A stretch of DNA of 40,000 nt from an uncultured Alistipes sp. (GTDB taxonomy: Bacteria > Bacteroidota > Bacteroidia > Bacteroidales > Rikenellaceae). Each line of letters starts with the position of its first letter. The first letter of the stretch is position 1. The stretch lies in the NCBI GenBank assembly GCA_910587675.1, contig CAJUMU010000016.1:1-40000 (forward strand), read 5' to 3'. Below the pieces are notes generated by a model. That model had not been told where the DNA came from. It did no database searches and saw nothing but the letters and a program-made list of their open reading frames with translations. Below are positions 31,892-39,364 of this stretch, in pieces. A program made the translations under genes and the position numbers.

Positions 31892-31914
31892 GCTTTATTG
31901 TCGTCGCGCCGACG

Positions 31915-33957
31915 TTAATTCATCAACGGCAGGAACGAGTAGTTCATCGAATAGTCGAGCATCTGCTCCGTGTAATCGGTCTTCGGAACGAGTTTCACAT
32001 CGACGATCTCGCCATCTTCCCTCACGAGCTCGTAATCGGGATTGACGAATCCGCTGTAGGGCTCTATGCCGAGACGGGCGTAACGCTCCAGCACCTCGCG
32101 GTGAAGTTCGGGATCGATCTTCACGGCATACTTCTCCACCAAGGCGCGCCCCGCCTCGTAATCGCCCGTCGACTTTATGCGCTGCACCTCGCGCAGCATT
32201 TCGCCGAAGAGCGAGCGCAGACGTTCGAAGTCGTTGACCACGATGTAACGCTTGCCGTCCTGCTCGACCCACTCGATGACGTTATCGGCCTTGCCGCGCT
32301 CGTAACACCATTCGGCGATCATCTTGCGGTTGCGCATGTGCGCCTCCTCGACGTTCTTGCCGAGCTCGATGCGCGCGAGCTGCGTCATCATTCCGTTCAT
32401 TATGTAGTCGGCATACTGCGCCTTTGCGACGTCGAACGAGGGCACGAGCCCTATTTCGACCATCTTCGGATCGCCGAGATAGTAGAGTCCGAACAGGTCG
32501 GCGCGAGCCTCCTCGAGCGTCGAGGTGTAGCTTTTCAGCTCACCGCCTTTCACACCCGTCGCGAGCTGTCCCGAACCGTGTCCCAAACACTCGTGCAGGT
32601 CGGTGTGCAGATCGTCGGCCAGTTTGCCGTGCTTCTCCATGCGCTCGCGGTCCTCGGCGCGCAATACGAACTCTTCGTTGAATCCGTTGCCCTGCGCCGC
32701 CTTGTCGTAAGCGTATGTTATGTTGTCGATGGTCACCGACTTCGATCCGTACTCCTTGCGGATCCAGTCGGCATTGGGCAGGTTGATGCCGATGGGGGTG
32801 GCAGGGTAGCAGTCGCCGCCGAGCATGGCGACGGTTATCACCTTGGCCGATACGCCCTTCACCTCCTTTTTGCGGAATGCGGGATCGATGGGCGAGTTGT
32901 CCTCGAACCACTGGGCGTTCTGCGATATGATCTGCGTGCGTCGGCAGGCGGTGCTGTCCATGAAGTTGACGGTGCCCTCCCACGAGGCTTTGCGGCCGAG
33001 CGGGTCGCCGTAATCCTCGATGAAGCCGTTGACGAAATCGACGTTGGAGGTGTTGTCGCCCACCCAGAGGACGTTGTAGCGGTCGAATTCGCGCAGGTCG
33101 CCCGTGCGATAGTAGTTTATCAAGGCGTCGATGATGTTCTTCTGCGGCTGGTCGGCCACCTCGGCGGCGAGCGTCAGCCAGTGGATGATGTGCTGAATGG
33201 CTGCCGAGTACATGCCGCCGAGACGCCACGTGCGCTCGACGATCTTGCCCGAGTCGTCTTTCGTCAGCTTCGAATTCAGACCGTACGATATCGGCTGGCG
33301 ATCGTCGGGATCGGCCATGGCGGCATAGAAATCCTCCGCCTCCTTCATCGTCACGTTCTCGTAATAGTTGCAGGCCGACGTGGCCACCAAGTCGTCGCCG
33401 TCGGTCTGGTTGAGGCGGGTGGGGTAGAGCGCGGGATCGAACACGATGTCGCACAGCAGCTCCGCGGTGATCGGCATCTCGTTGATGTCGACATATTTGC
33501 CGATCATGTTTTCGAACCACTCGCGCTTGAATTCTGGGCGGAACTTGTCGTTCGAATAGTGGTGGTGTATGCCGTTGGCGAACCACACCTTCTTCAGGTA
33601 CTTTTCCATCGCCTTGAAGTCGGCGTCGTCGCGGTCGCCGTCGTATTTGGTGTATATGTTCTCCAAGGCGTGGCGCACGGCGAGGTTGTACTTGAAATTC
33701 TGGTCGAACAGTATGTCGCGACCGCATTTGGTCGCCTCGGCCAAGTAGTATATCAACTTCTTCTGCTCCAGCGGCAGGTTCTCGAATTCGGGAACCTCGT
33801 AACGCAGCACCTTGATATCGTCGAAACGATCCACTATCCACGGCATGCCGTCGGTTGCCGTCTGTTCGGCGTCGGCCGCCTTGCCGCGGCATGAATAAAG
33901 AGTCGAAAGCGTAATACTCATAATCGTCGCAATTAGAATTGATCCGATGGTTCTCAT
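31915..33957 (-). CDS. Dipeptidyl peptidase III-like peptidase, M49 family, lipoprotein
   Basis: 680 residues from Met-Arg-Thr-Ile at 33957; the frame stays open far upstream through repeat R6 and the opposite strand of other genes, which is not coding. Lipoprotein signal with LSTLYSC. The M49 zinc motif is HECLGH (about 454-459), and EEARADLFGLYYL (about 483-495) gives the third zinc ligand. Length and N-terminal lobe (MPWIVDRFDDIKVLRYEVPEFENLPLEQKKLIYYL) agree with Bacteroidota M49 peptidases. It removes dipeptides from peptide N-termini, here presumably in the periplasm or outer membrane. Confidence 0.95.
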   Translation of the reverse strand: MRTIGSILIATIMSITLSTLYSCRGKAADAEQTATDGMPWIVDRFDDIKVLRYEVPEFENLPLEQKKLIYYLAEATKCGRDILFDQNFKYNLAVRHALENIYTKYDGDRDDADFKAMEKYLKKVWFANGIHHHYSNDKFRPEFKREWFENMIGKYVDINEMPITAELLCDIVFDPALYPTRLNQTDGDDLVATSACNYYENVTMKEAEDFYAAMADPDDRQPISYGLNSKLTKDDSGKIVERTWRLGGMYSAAIQHIIHWLTLAAEVADQPQKNIIDALINYYRTGDLREFDRYNVLWVGDNTSNVDFVNGFIEDYGDPLGRKASWEGTVNFMDSTACRRTQIISQNAQWFEDNSPIDPAFRKKEVKGVSAKVITVAMLGGDCYPATPIGINLPNADWIRKEYGSKSVTIDNITYAYDKAAQGNGFNEEFVLRAEDRERMEKHGKLADDLHTDLHECLGHGSGQLATGVKGGELKSYTSTLEEARADLFGLYYLGDPKMVEIGLVPSFDVAKAQYADYIMNGMMTQLARIELGKNVEEAHMRNRKMIAEWCYERGKADNVIEWVEQDGKRYIVVNDFERLRSLFGEMLREVQRIKSTGDYEAGRALVEKYAVKIDPELHREVLERYARLGIEPYSGFVNPDYELVREDGEIVDVKLVPKTDYTEQMLDYSMNYSFLPLMN

Positions 33958-33992
33958 AATTATTTCGTTCGGGTTCGTTAAATATTTCGTGC

Positions 33993-34000
33993 CAAAGTTA
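33993..34000 (-). promoter_or_regulatory. Promoter -7 element of the peptidase gene
   Basis: On the minus strand TAACTTTG matches the -7 consensus 36 bases before the ATG at 33957. The -33 element is not clear. Confidence 0.5.
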
Positions 34001-34070
34001 TCGATTTTTTTGGTTTTTCGTCGCGCGGGGCGGCGGAAAAGTCGGCGAACATCCTCGGTTCGAACAAAAC

Positions 34071-34168
34071 GCGGTTCGCCGTCGGCGGCAGGATTGCGCG
34101 AGCCTTGGGCGAGCAGCAGTCCGCCGCGTGGGGGCGGCGGCGAACTGCCGACATCGCGAGCGATGTCG
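34071..34168. repeat. Dispersed palindromic repeat, partial copy R6
   Basis: The GC-rich block (begins GCGGTTCGCC at 34071, ends CGGCGAACTGC at 34148) is followed by the hairpin CGACATCGC-ga-GCGATGTCG (34149-34168), whose stem equals R4, not R2/R3. The remaining sequence to 34383 has no recognisable feature. Confidence 0.8.
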
Positions 34169-34383
34169 AAATGTCGTGTCTTCAGTCGCGGTCGGATGCG
34201 ATTCGACCTCTGCATTCCGCCCCTTATTTCGGTTTTTCGCCCCGTATTTCGCGATTCGGGCACCTGCGGGCGTCGCGGGTCACTTTGTTTTCCGCATTCG
34301 GTCGCTAATTGCGATATTCGCGTCGAAACGAATGCGGTCCGCGGAATAACGAAGCCCGAGGACGCAAAAAACAAAGTATCGCC

Positions 34384-34935
34384 ATGAATGGTTTTTCTAT
34401 GGAACGCGCCGTGAGGGATAATTGGAACGAAACCGTTGCGACGGACCGTTCGGGGGCGCGGAGGCTCTTTTCCGATCTGGTACGCGAGATATGCAGGTTC
34501 CATATACTCTTCGAGGAGGCGGGAATCTCGACGGGCGACCGAATCGCGCTCTGCGGCGAGGATTCGCTGCGGCATACGGCCGCATCTTTCGCCGTGTCGA
34601 TGTATAAGGCCGAGGCGGTAGCGATTCCGAACGATCTGTCCGCCGAGCGGATAACGGAGTCTTTGCGCCGATCCGATTCGGCGTTGCTTTTGGTCGACGG
34701 CCCGACGTGGCGACGCTTGAGCGACGATTACTCGTCGAGCGATCTGCCCGATGTCGTGTCGGCGGACGACGGTTCGGCGCTCCGTGCGAGGCGAACGGTC
34801 GCGCGTGCCGCGATGCGCGTCGATGCGCTCTATGCCGAGCAATATCCGCAAGGGATATGCGCGGGCGACGTGAGCGTCGCAGCGGCAGCGAATCTGCTCG
34901 CAGTGTTGCGGACGGAGAAGCGAATAGCGGGTTAG
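34384..34935 (+). CDS. Stand-alone N-terminal part of an acyl-CoA synthetase (AMP-binding)
   Basis: 183 residues from Met-Asn-Gly-Phe at 34384. RLFSDLVREICRFHILFEEAGISTGDRIALCGEDSLRHTAASFAVSMYKAEAVAIPNDLSAERITESLRRSDSALLLVDG closely follows the first 150 residues of Bacteroidota long-chain acyl-CoA synthetases. The family has about 550 residues; this protein stops before the ATP-binding TSGTTG loop and all catalytic parts, and the end (NLLAVLRTEKRIAG) is unlike the family. It cannot adenylate a substrate. Either a truncated relic with a still-open frame, or a small partner protein. Codon use is like its neighbours. Family call from remembered motifs. Confidence 0.7.
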   Translation: MNGFSMERAVRDNWNETVATDRSGARRLFSDLVREICRFHILFEEAGISTGDRIALCGEDSLRHTAASFAVSMYKAEAVAIPNDLSAERITESLRRSDSALLLVDGPTWRRLSDDYSSSDLPDVVSADDGSALRARRTVARAAMRVDALYAEQYPQGICAGDVSVAAAANLLAVLRTEKRIAG

Positions 34936-34944
34936 AAACGATGC

Positions 34945-34968
34945 GGGCCGCCTTCGGAGAGGCGGCCC
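34945..34968. terminator. Convergent hairpin between the fragment and cysQ
   Basis: GGGCCGCC (34945-34952) pairs perfectly with GGCGGCCC (34961-34968) between two converging genes. T tracts are weak on both sides. Confidence 0.6.
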
Positions 34969-34976
34969 GTCGTATG

Positions 34977-35837
34977 TCATATCTTGCGGCACGCGGCGCT
35001 GCGGGCCTCGAACCACGGGTTGTGCAGGTCGGATTTGTTATATTGCAGCGGCGTCCCCTCGGGGAACGACAGGGTGCTGCCGCCCGCCTCGGCGAGGATC
35101 AGCTCTCCCGCCGCCGTATCCCACTCGTAAGTGTTGGTGGTGCGCACGTAATAGTCGACGGTCCCTTCGGCCAGCAGACAGAATTTGTAGGAGCTGCCTT
35201 GCTCCACGATCTCCAGATCGGGGTTGGCGGCGCGCAGCTCGTCTATGCGGCTGAATGTCTCGGGCGTCTGGTGCGAACGCGACACTGCGACGCGGAATCC
35301 CTCGTGACGGCCGGTCTCCAGCGGCAGCCGCTCGCGCAGTTCGTGTATTCGGCGCGCGTCGTAATTCGGTTCGTCCTGCGGCTCGATGTCGCGGAGCATG
35401 TATGCCCCGTGTCCCTTCACGGCCATGTACATCTTGCAGTGGTAGGGCACGTAGAGCACCGACGCCACGCACACGTTGTCGGCCATGAGGGCTATATTGA
35501 CCGTGAATTCGTTGTTGCCTTTGATGAACTCCACCGTGCCGTCCAAGGGATCCACCAGCAGGAACAGATCCCAGTTGCGCCGCTCGTCGAAGAGCATTTC
35601 GCGCCCCTCCTCGCTCAACACGGGGATGCGGGTAGTGCCGAGATACTCCTTTATGGTGGTGTGGGCGACGCGGTCGGCGACCGTTATGGGGGTCTTGTCG
35701 CTCTTGATGCTTATGTCGTAATCGTCGCGGTTCTTGTATATCTTCATTATCGCCGCTCCCGCCTTTACGGCGGCGTTGAAACATTGCGGCAGAAGTTTCT
35801 CTCTGATCTGTTCTTCTATCTGATTTACAGCCATCAT
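34977..35837 (-). CDS. cysQ: 3'(2'),5'-bisphosphate nucleotidase CysQ-like
   Basis: 286 residues (start at either of two adjacent Met). Inositol monophosphatase fold with metal-binding motifs: TVADRVAH (about 52), LSEEG (about 74), the WDLFLLVDPLDGTVEFIKGNNEFTVNIAL block (about 90-118) and the late EWDTAAGELILAEAGG (about 238-253). It removes 3'-phosphate from PAP/PAPS in sulfur metabolism, or inositol phosphate. No sulfate genes neighbour it. It lies 40 bases after the glycosyltransferase-like gene and may be co-transcribed with it. Confidence 0.92.
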   Translation of the reverse strand: MMAVNQIEEQIREKLLPQCFNAAVKAGAAIMKIYKNRDDYDISIKSDKTPITVADRVAHTTIKEYLGTTRIPVLSEEGREMLFDERRNWDLFLLVDPLDGTVEFIKGNNEFTVNIALMADNVCVASVLYVPYHCKMYMAVKGHGAYMLRDIEPQDEPNYDARRIHELRERLPLETGRHEGFRVAVSRSHQTPETFSRIDELRAANPDLEIVEQGSSYKFCLLAEGTVDYYVRTTNTYEWDTAAGELILAEAGGSTLSFPEGTPLQYNKSDLHNPWFEARSAACRKI

Positions 35838-35877
35838 TTAGTTTAGATTTTGGATTGTTCGTAAAATTAGTCATTAT

Positions 35878-36831
35878 TTACGAAATCGTAAATTTTTGCG
35901 GTCGAAAAAACTCTTTCATGCGACTAAAGTAACATAATATTGTCTTTAATGAACAGCCGTCGGGCGAGGTCGCTGCGGCAGTGTAACGCGCGGCGGCGAA
36001 GAGCGCTGCGGCCGTTGCGGCCGTCGCCGCGACGATCGTCTCGTCGAACAGCAACGCCTCTATCGTAAATAACGGCGCGAGCAGCAGAAAAATTGCGCTC
36101 CAAGCCTTTATTCTCGTGCGGCGCAGGTTGCCTATGCGGAATACGAGCGGTGTGCGGATGCGCGTCACCGAGCGGCTCGGAATGCGGCGCATGATGCGGG
36201 GCGAGAAGCCGTCGAGGGCGATGACCGTCTCGCGGTGGAATATCGCGCAGGGTGCGTCTGCCGCGGAGCGCAACGCCTCGACGTGGCGCGGAGAGTCCGA
36301 TATGGCTATCGCCGCCGTCTCTACCGCGTCGGGCACGAGGTAGTCGGAGGGGCCGACGGGCAGAATGTAATCGTACGAAGCCGCCGCCGCGCCCGCGTCG
36401 AGATCCTCGTACGGCGTGGCGTATGCGCGGTCGACGAGCACCAGACGTCGGTAGTTGCGTCGCCGCGAGCGATAGAGGGCGCGGATGCGGGCCGAGGGGA
36501 GTTCGTCCGACTCCGCCGTATTTACCCGTATCATGCCGTAATGGGTCATTATGTTGCGGAAGTCGTCGGGCCGACGCTCGGCGTCCAGCACGACGATGAG
36601 TTCGTAACGGTCGTACTCCGAGCCGAGCAGATTCTCGATATGCTCGATGCTGTTCACGCCGCTGCATACGGCCGATATCCCGACGAATCCGAGCGACTCG
36701 CAGCATCCTGCGGTTTCGGGCGCGAGGAACCGCCGCCGTCGCATGGCGCGCGATATGCGCACGACGCGCACCGCGGCGGCCGCCAGAGCGACGGCGAGGA
36801 TCGAGAGGATTACGTACTGTGCTGTTTGCAT
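35878..36831 (-). CDS. Glycosyltransferase family 2-like membrane protein, degenerate
   Basis: 317 residues from Met-Gln-Thr-Ala at 36831, overlapping the HEAT gene by 22 bases. N-terminal transmembrane helix (about 5-25), then a GT-A-like domain (FVGISAVCSGVNSIEHIENLLGSEYDRYELIVVLDAE...), a second hydrophobic stretch near the end (AWSAIFLLLAPLFTIEALLF..., about 255-290). The DxD metal site is not clear: YILPVGPSDYLVPDAV stands where family members have Asp pairs. Related GT2 genes with HEAT and response-regulator genes occur in other Bacteroidota. Probably an envelope-polysaccharide-linked protein, perhaps not catalytic. Confidence 0.7.
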   Translation of the reverse strand: MQTAQYVILSILAVALAAAAVRVVRISRAMRRRRFLAPETAGCCESLGFVGISAVCSGVNSIEHIENLLGSEYDRYELIVVLDAERRPDDFRNIMTHYGMIRVNTAESDELPSARIRALYRSRRRNYRRLVLVDRAYATPYEDLDAGAAAASYDYILPVGPSDYLVPDAVETAAIAISDSPRHVEALRSAADAPCAIFHRETVIALDGFSPRIMRRIPSRSVTRIRTPLVFRIGNLRRTRIKAWSAIFLLLAPLFTIEALLFDETIVAATAATAAALFAAARYTAAATSPDGCSLKTILCYFSRMKEFFRPQKFTIS

Positions 36832-37766
36832 ACCAGATCGCGTTTGTGTGAATTGATGAGCTCCTCGGCGTAACGGCTCTCCTCTTCCGACAGAAGCGCG
36901 CGTATGGCGCGCGTGGAGTACCCCGCGAGCGTCAGAAAGCGGCACAGCTCCTTACGCTCGCGCGGCGTGAAGTCGGCCACGCGTTCGCGAATCTTGGCGC
37001 GGCCGAGCGGACGCCCCAAAGATGCGAGCGTGTAGACGGCCTCGCGAACCGTCTGCGGATCGGGATCGGAGGCTATGATGTTGCCGAGCGATTTGTCGGC
37101 CGAATCTATGCCGAAGTTGCGCACGATGGCCATGCCCAACATGCGCAGGTTGCGGTTGGCGTTGGTCAGCAGCGGCTCGAAAGCTATGGGGAGGAGTCCG
37201 CGGCGCAGCAACCCTATGATGCGGGCCGTGTCGAACGGCGCAAGCGGATAGGGATATGCCGCCAAGGCGCGTACTGCCATCGACGGGTTGGCGGCCATGA
37301 CGGCCATGAGCGCAGAGACCCGTACGTCGCGGTTGCGCGAGCGGGTGTAGCGGACCAGCAGCGACGCCATGTCGCGATGCGACGGCACGGAGCTTATCAA
37401 CGTGAGCAGATATGCCCGACGGCTGCCGCGCGAGAGGCGTATGCGGCGCAACAGAAAGCGGTCGAGCGAGTTGCGGTCGACGGCCTCCTGCAAGGCTGAG
37501 GTGTCGGACCCGTATGTGTGGCGCATGGCGAGGTGCATCGCCTCGGCCAAAGCCATGCGGCGGCGCGGCGTGTCGGCCTCTATCTTGCCGGCCCCTCGGC
37601 CGCCCGAGTCGAGCGCGCGGATTATGCGATGCAGATACGTCTCTCGGAGACGCTCGCGCGACGAGGGGATGTTGTCCTTGCGGCGTTTCGCGACTGCGGC
37701 GGCCGCGAGGCACGCTATGGCGAATGTCGCGGCGATGGCGGTCAGTATGAGCGCAGCGGTATTCAC
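36810..37766 (-). CDS. HEAT-repeat protein with membrane anchor
   Basis: 318 residues, GTG start at 37766 overlapping the previous stop (GTGA). N-terminal transmembrane helix (AALILTAIAATFAIACLAAAAVA). The rest consists of paired helices of HEAT/ARM type: RRAYLLTLISSVPSHRDMASLLVRYTRSRNRDVRVSALMAVMAANP (about 118-163), then PLLTNANRNLRMLGMAIVRNFGIDSADKSLGNIIASDPDPQTVREAVYTLASLG (about 198-252). HEAT repeats mediate protein contacts. Second gene of a three- or four-gene run; a scaffold for the glycosyltransferase-like neighbour is inferred. Confidence 0.85.
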   Translation of the reverse strand: MNTAALILTAIAATFAIACLAAAAVAKRRKDNIPSSRERLRETYLHRIIRALDSGGRGAGKIEADTPRRRMALAEAMHLAMRHTYGSDTSALQEAVDRNSLDRFLLRRIRLSRGSRRAYLLTLISSVPSHRDMASLLVRYTRSRNRDVRVSALMAVMAANPSMAVRALAAYPYPLAPFDTARIIGLLRRGLLPIAFEPLLTNANRNLRMLGMAIVRNFGIDSADKSLGNIIASDPDPQTVREAVYTLASLGRPLGRAKIRERVADFTPRERKELCRFLTLAGYSTRAIRALLSEEESRYAEELINSHKRDLVCKQHST

Positions 37767-38143
37767 GCCTCGTCCGATTTATTCGTTTCCGCCGTTATCT
37801 TGCGCTGCAAACGGCTCATGCAGAGGGGGAATGTCAGATATTGGTCGACTCCGCAGTCGAGCAGGCTCAGCACGGTCTGTTCCGAGTGCTGCCACGATAC
37901 CACGTATACGACGGGTCGCCGACGTCGGTCGAATCGTATGCGGCGTATGAAATCCGACCCGTCCATGAACGGCGCGACGGCGAGCACTATGACCAAGTCG
38001 GGCCTCTCGTGCATGCAGGCCGCGACGGTCTGGCGCGTCGAGGTGCAGCATACCACGCGTGCGCCGCGCTCGCCGACCATGTCGGCTATCATGCGGCCCA
38101 CGATGCCGCGTCGGGAGTATATGACGATTTTTCCACTGTTCAT
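37763..38143 (-). CDS. Pseudo-receiver (degenerate response-regulator) protein
   Basis: 126 residues from Met-Asn-Ser-Gly at 38143. The whole length fits a CheY-like receiver: KIVIYSRRGIVGRMIADMVGERGARVVCCTSTRQTVAACMHERPDLVIVLAVAPFMDGSDFIRRIRFDRRRRPVVYVVSWQHSEQTVLSLLDCGVDQYLTFPLCMSRLQRKI. The acidic pair is Ser-Arg, the phospho-acceptor Asp is replaced in IVLAVAPFMDG, and the invariant Lys of KPF is gone (FPLCMS). It should not be phosphorylated and has no output domain. First gene of the HEAT/glycosyltransferase-like run, overlapping the HEAT start by 4 bases. Confidence 0.8.
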   Translation of the reverse strand: MNSGKIVIYSRRGIVGRMIADMVGERGARVVCCTSTRQTVAACMHERPDLVIVLAVAPFMDGSDFIRRIRFDRRRRPVVYVVSWQHSEQTVLSLLDCGVDQYLTFPLCMSRLQRKITAETNKSDEA

Positions 38144-38251
38144 TTCGTCGGAAGTTTGCCGTGCGTGACGAACGAAAAATGTGCCAAATGTCGATCGGGT
38201 GGAAAAATAAATGATTATCCGCGAAAATACCTTGTTTTGGTCGGGGCGTTT

Positions 38252-38283
38252 GCGGTTCGCCGCGTTGGGCGGCGGCGAACCGC
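38252..38283. repeat. Dispersed palindromic repeat, minimal copy R7
   Basis: GCGGTTCGCCGC (38252-38263) pairs perfectly with GCGGCGAACCGC (38272-38283) around 8 bases. It is the outer stem of the GC-rich block found in R2-R6, without the inner part. It lies between the pseudo-receiver gene and rplU. Confidence 0.7.
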
Positions 38284-38347
38284 AGGCGACGCTCGACGAA
38301 AATGACGGTATTTTTACGTCCGGGCATAAAAAATAGAGCCTCAAATG

Positions 38348-38391
38348 TTGCGGCGCGAGAATTTTTTGTATATTTGCAGGCCGAATTTCGG
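38348..38391 (+). promoter_or_regulatory. rplU-rpmA promoter and leader hairpin
   Basis: TTG (38348-38350), an 18-base spacer and TATATTTGC (38369-38377) form the promoter. The leader begins with CCGAATTTCGG (38381-38391), a palindrome that might be a feedback site for L21. The ATG is at 38418. Confidence 0.7.
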
Positions 38392-38417
38392 CAAAATACA
38401 TAATATACTTTAGTTAA

Positions 38418-38729
38418 ATGTACGTTATAGTAGAGATCGCAGGTCAGCAGTTCAAGGCTGAAAAGGGTCGTAAGCTCTATGTTCACCGTCTTCAAGGCGA
38501 CGCGGAGTCGTCGGTGAGCTTCGACAAAGTCCTGCTTGTAGACAACGACGGTCAGGTTAAGGTAGGCGCACCTGCAGTAGAAGGCGCCTCGGTAAAGTGT
38601 AAGATCTTGAAGCACCTCAAGGATGAGAAGGTCTTGGTGTTCAAGAAGAAGCGCAGAACTGGTTATCAGAAGTGCAACGGTCACCGTCAGTACCTGACCC
38701 AGATTCTCGTAGAGGATATTGTCGCATAA
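38418..38729 (+). CDS. rplU: 50S ribosomal protein L21
   Basis: 103 residues, full length. MYVIVEIAGQQFKAEKGRKLYVHRLQGDAESSVSFDKVLLVDNDG, then VGAPAVEGASVKCKILKHLKDEKVLVFKKKRRTGYQKCNGHRQYLTQILVEDI, match L21 throughout, including the KKRRxGYxxxxGHRQ motif. It binds 23S rRNA near the L20 site. It starts the usual rplU-rpmA pair. Confidence 0.98.
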   Translation: MYVIVEIAGQQFKAEKGRKLYVHRLQGDAESSVSFDKVLLVDNDGQVKVGAPAVEGASVKCKILKHLKDEKVLVFKKKRRTGYQKCNGHRQYLTQILVEDIVA

Positions 38730-38745
38730 TTAAAATTAGAGAAAC

Positions 38746-39006
38746 ATGGCACACAAAAAAGGAGTAGGTAGTTCGAAGAACGGCCGTGAGTCGGAGAGCA
38801 AGCGACTCGGTGTGAAGCTTTTCGGTGGTCAGTTCGCTAAGGCCGGCAACATCATCGTTCGCCAGAGAGGCACCGTTCACAACCCGGGTGAGAACGTGGG
38901 TATCGGTAAGGATCACACGCTGTTCGCATTGGTAGACGGTACCGTCGAGTTCTGCAAGAAGTCGTCGGGCAAATCTTATGTAAGCGTAACTCCGCTGGCC
39001 GAGTAG
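38746..39006 (+). CDS. rpmA: 50S ribosomal protein L27
   Basis: 86 residues. MAHKKGVGSSKNGRESESKRLGVKLFGGQFAKAGNIIVRQRGTVHNPGENVGIGKDHTLFALVDGTVEF is the L27 signature; the N-terminal MAHKKG tail reaches the peptidyl-transferase centre. It lies 16 bases after rplU, in one transcript that ends at the terminator at 39032-39062. Confidence 0.98.
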   Translation: MAHKKGVGSSKNGRESESKRLGVKLFGGQFAKAGNIIVRQRGTVHNPGENVGIGKDHTLFALVDGTVEFCKKSSGKSYVSVTPLAE

Positions 39007-39031
39007 GTCGGGGCGTAACCGCATAGAAAGG

Positions 39032-39062
39032 CAGGTCGGATATTGTCCGACCTGTTTTTTTT
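39032..39062 (+). terminator. rplU-rpmA terminator
   Basis: CAGGTCGGA (39032-39040) pairs perfectly with TCCGACCTG (39046-39054), followed by eight T residues. Confidence 0.95.
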
Positions 39063-39101
39063 GTGTGGAGTGAGAGGAGATATAGAATGTGGGGCGTATT
39101 T

Positions 39102-39275
39102 AATACACACGCGACAGCAAAAATTGGCGCAACCTTTTGACGTCAAAAAGTTGCATAAATATCTCTCAAGATTTATCTTCGGCGGCTGCGGGGGTCGCGC
39201 GAAGCGCGAGCCGCCGAAGATAACACCGCGAAGCGGTGTGCTGGCGCGTGTGTATTTTTGCGACTCGAAGAGTCG
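39102..39275. repeat. Cruciform-like repeat R9 with nested hairpins
   Basis: Outer arms AATACACACGCGACAGCA (39102-39119) and TGCTGGCGCGTGTGTATT (39239-39256) match at 17 of 18. Inside are a 26-base palindrome GCAACCTTTTGAC/GTCAAAAAGTTGC (39129-39154, 12 of 13 pairs), a 13-bp stem ATCTTCGGCGGCT/AGCCGCCGAAGAT (39175-39187/39209-39221) enclosing CGCGC-gaa-GCGCG, and ACACCGC-gaa-GCGGTGT (39223-39239). A final CGACTC-gaa-GAGTCG (39261-39275) follows. It shares ACACGCG..CAGCA with the tails of R2 and R3. No protein is coded. Confidence 0.85.
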
Positions 39276-39364
39276 TGCGGGCCGCAGCCTCGCCCCGGCG
39301 GAGGCCCGCTGTTGTTCGCGATGCTCACACGCTTAACCTCCGCAGGCCGCGGCCCGAGAACAGA

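Noticed and set aside
33958..35016. Upstream extension of the dipeptidyl peptidase frame (to 1033 codons)
   Set aside because: It runs through repeat R6 and the opposite strand of the acyl-CoA synthetase fragment. A lipoprotein signal begins at 33957 and a -7 promoter element lies just upstream.
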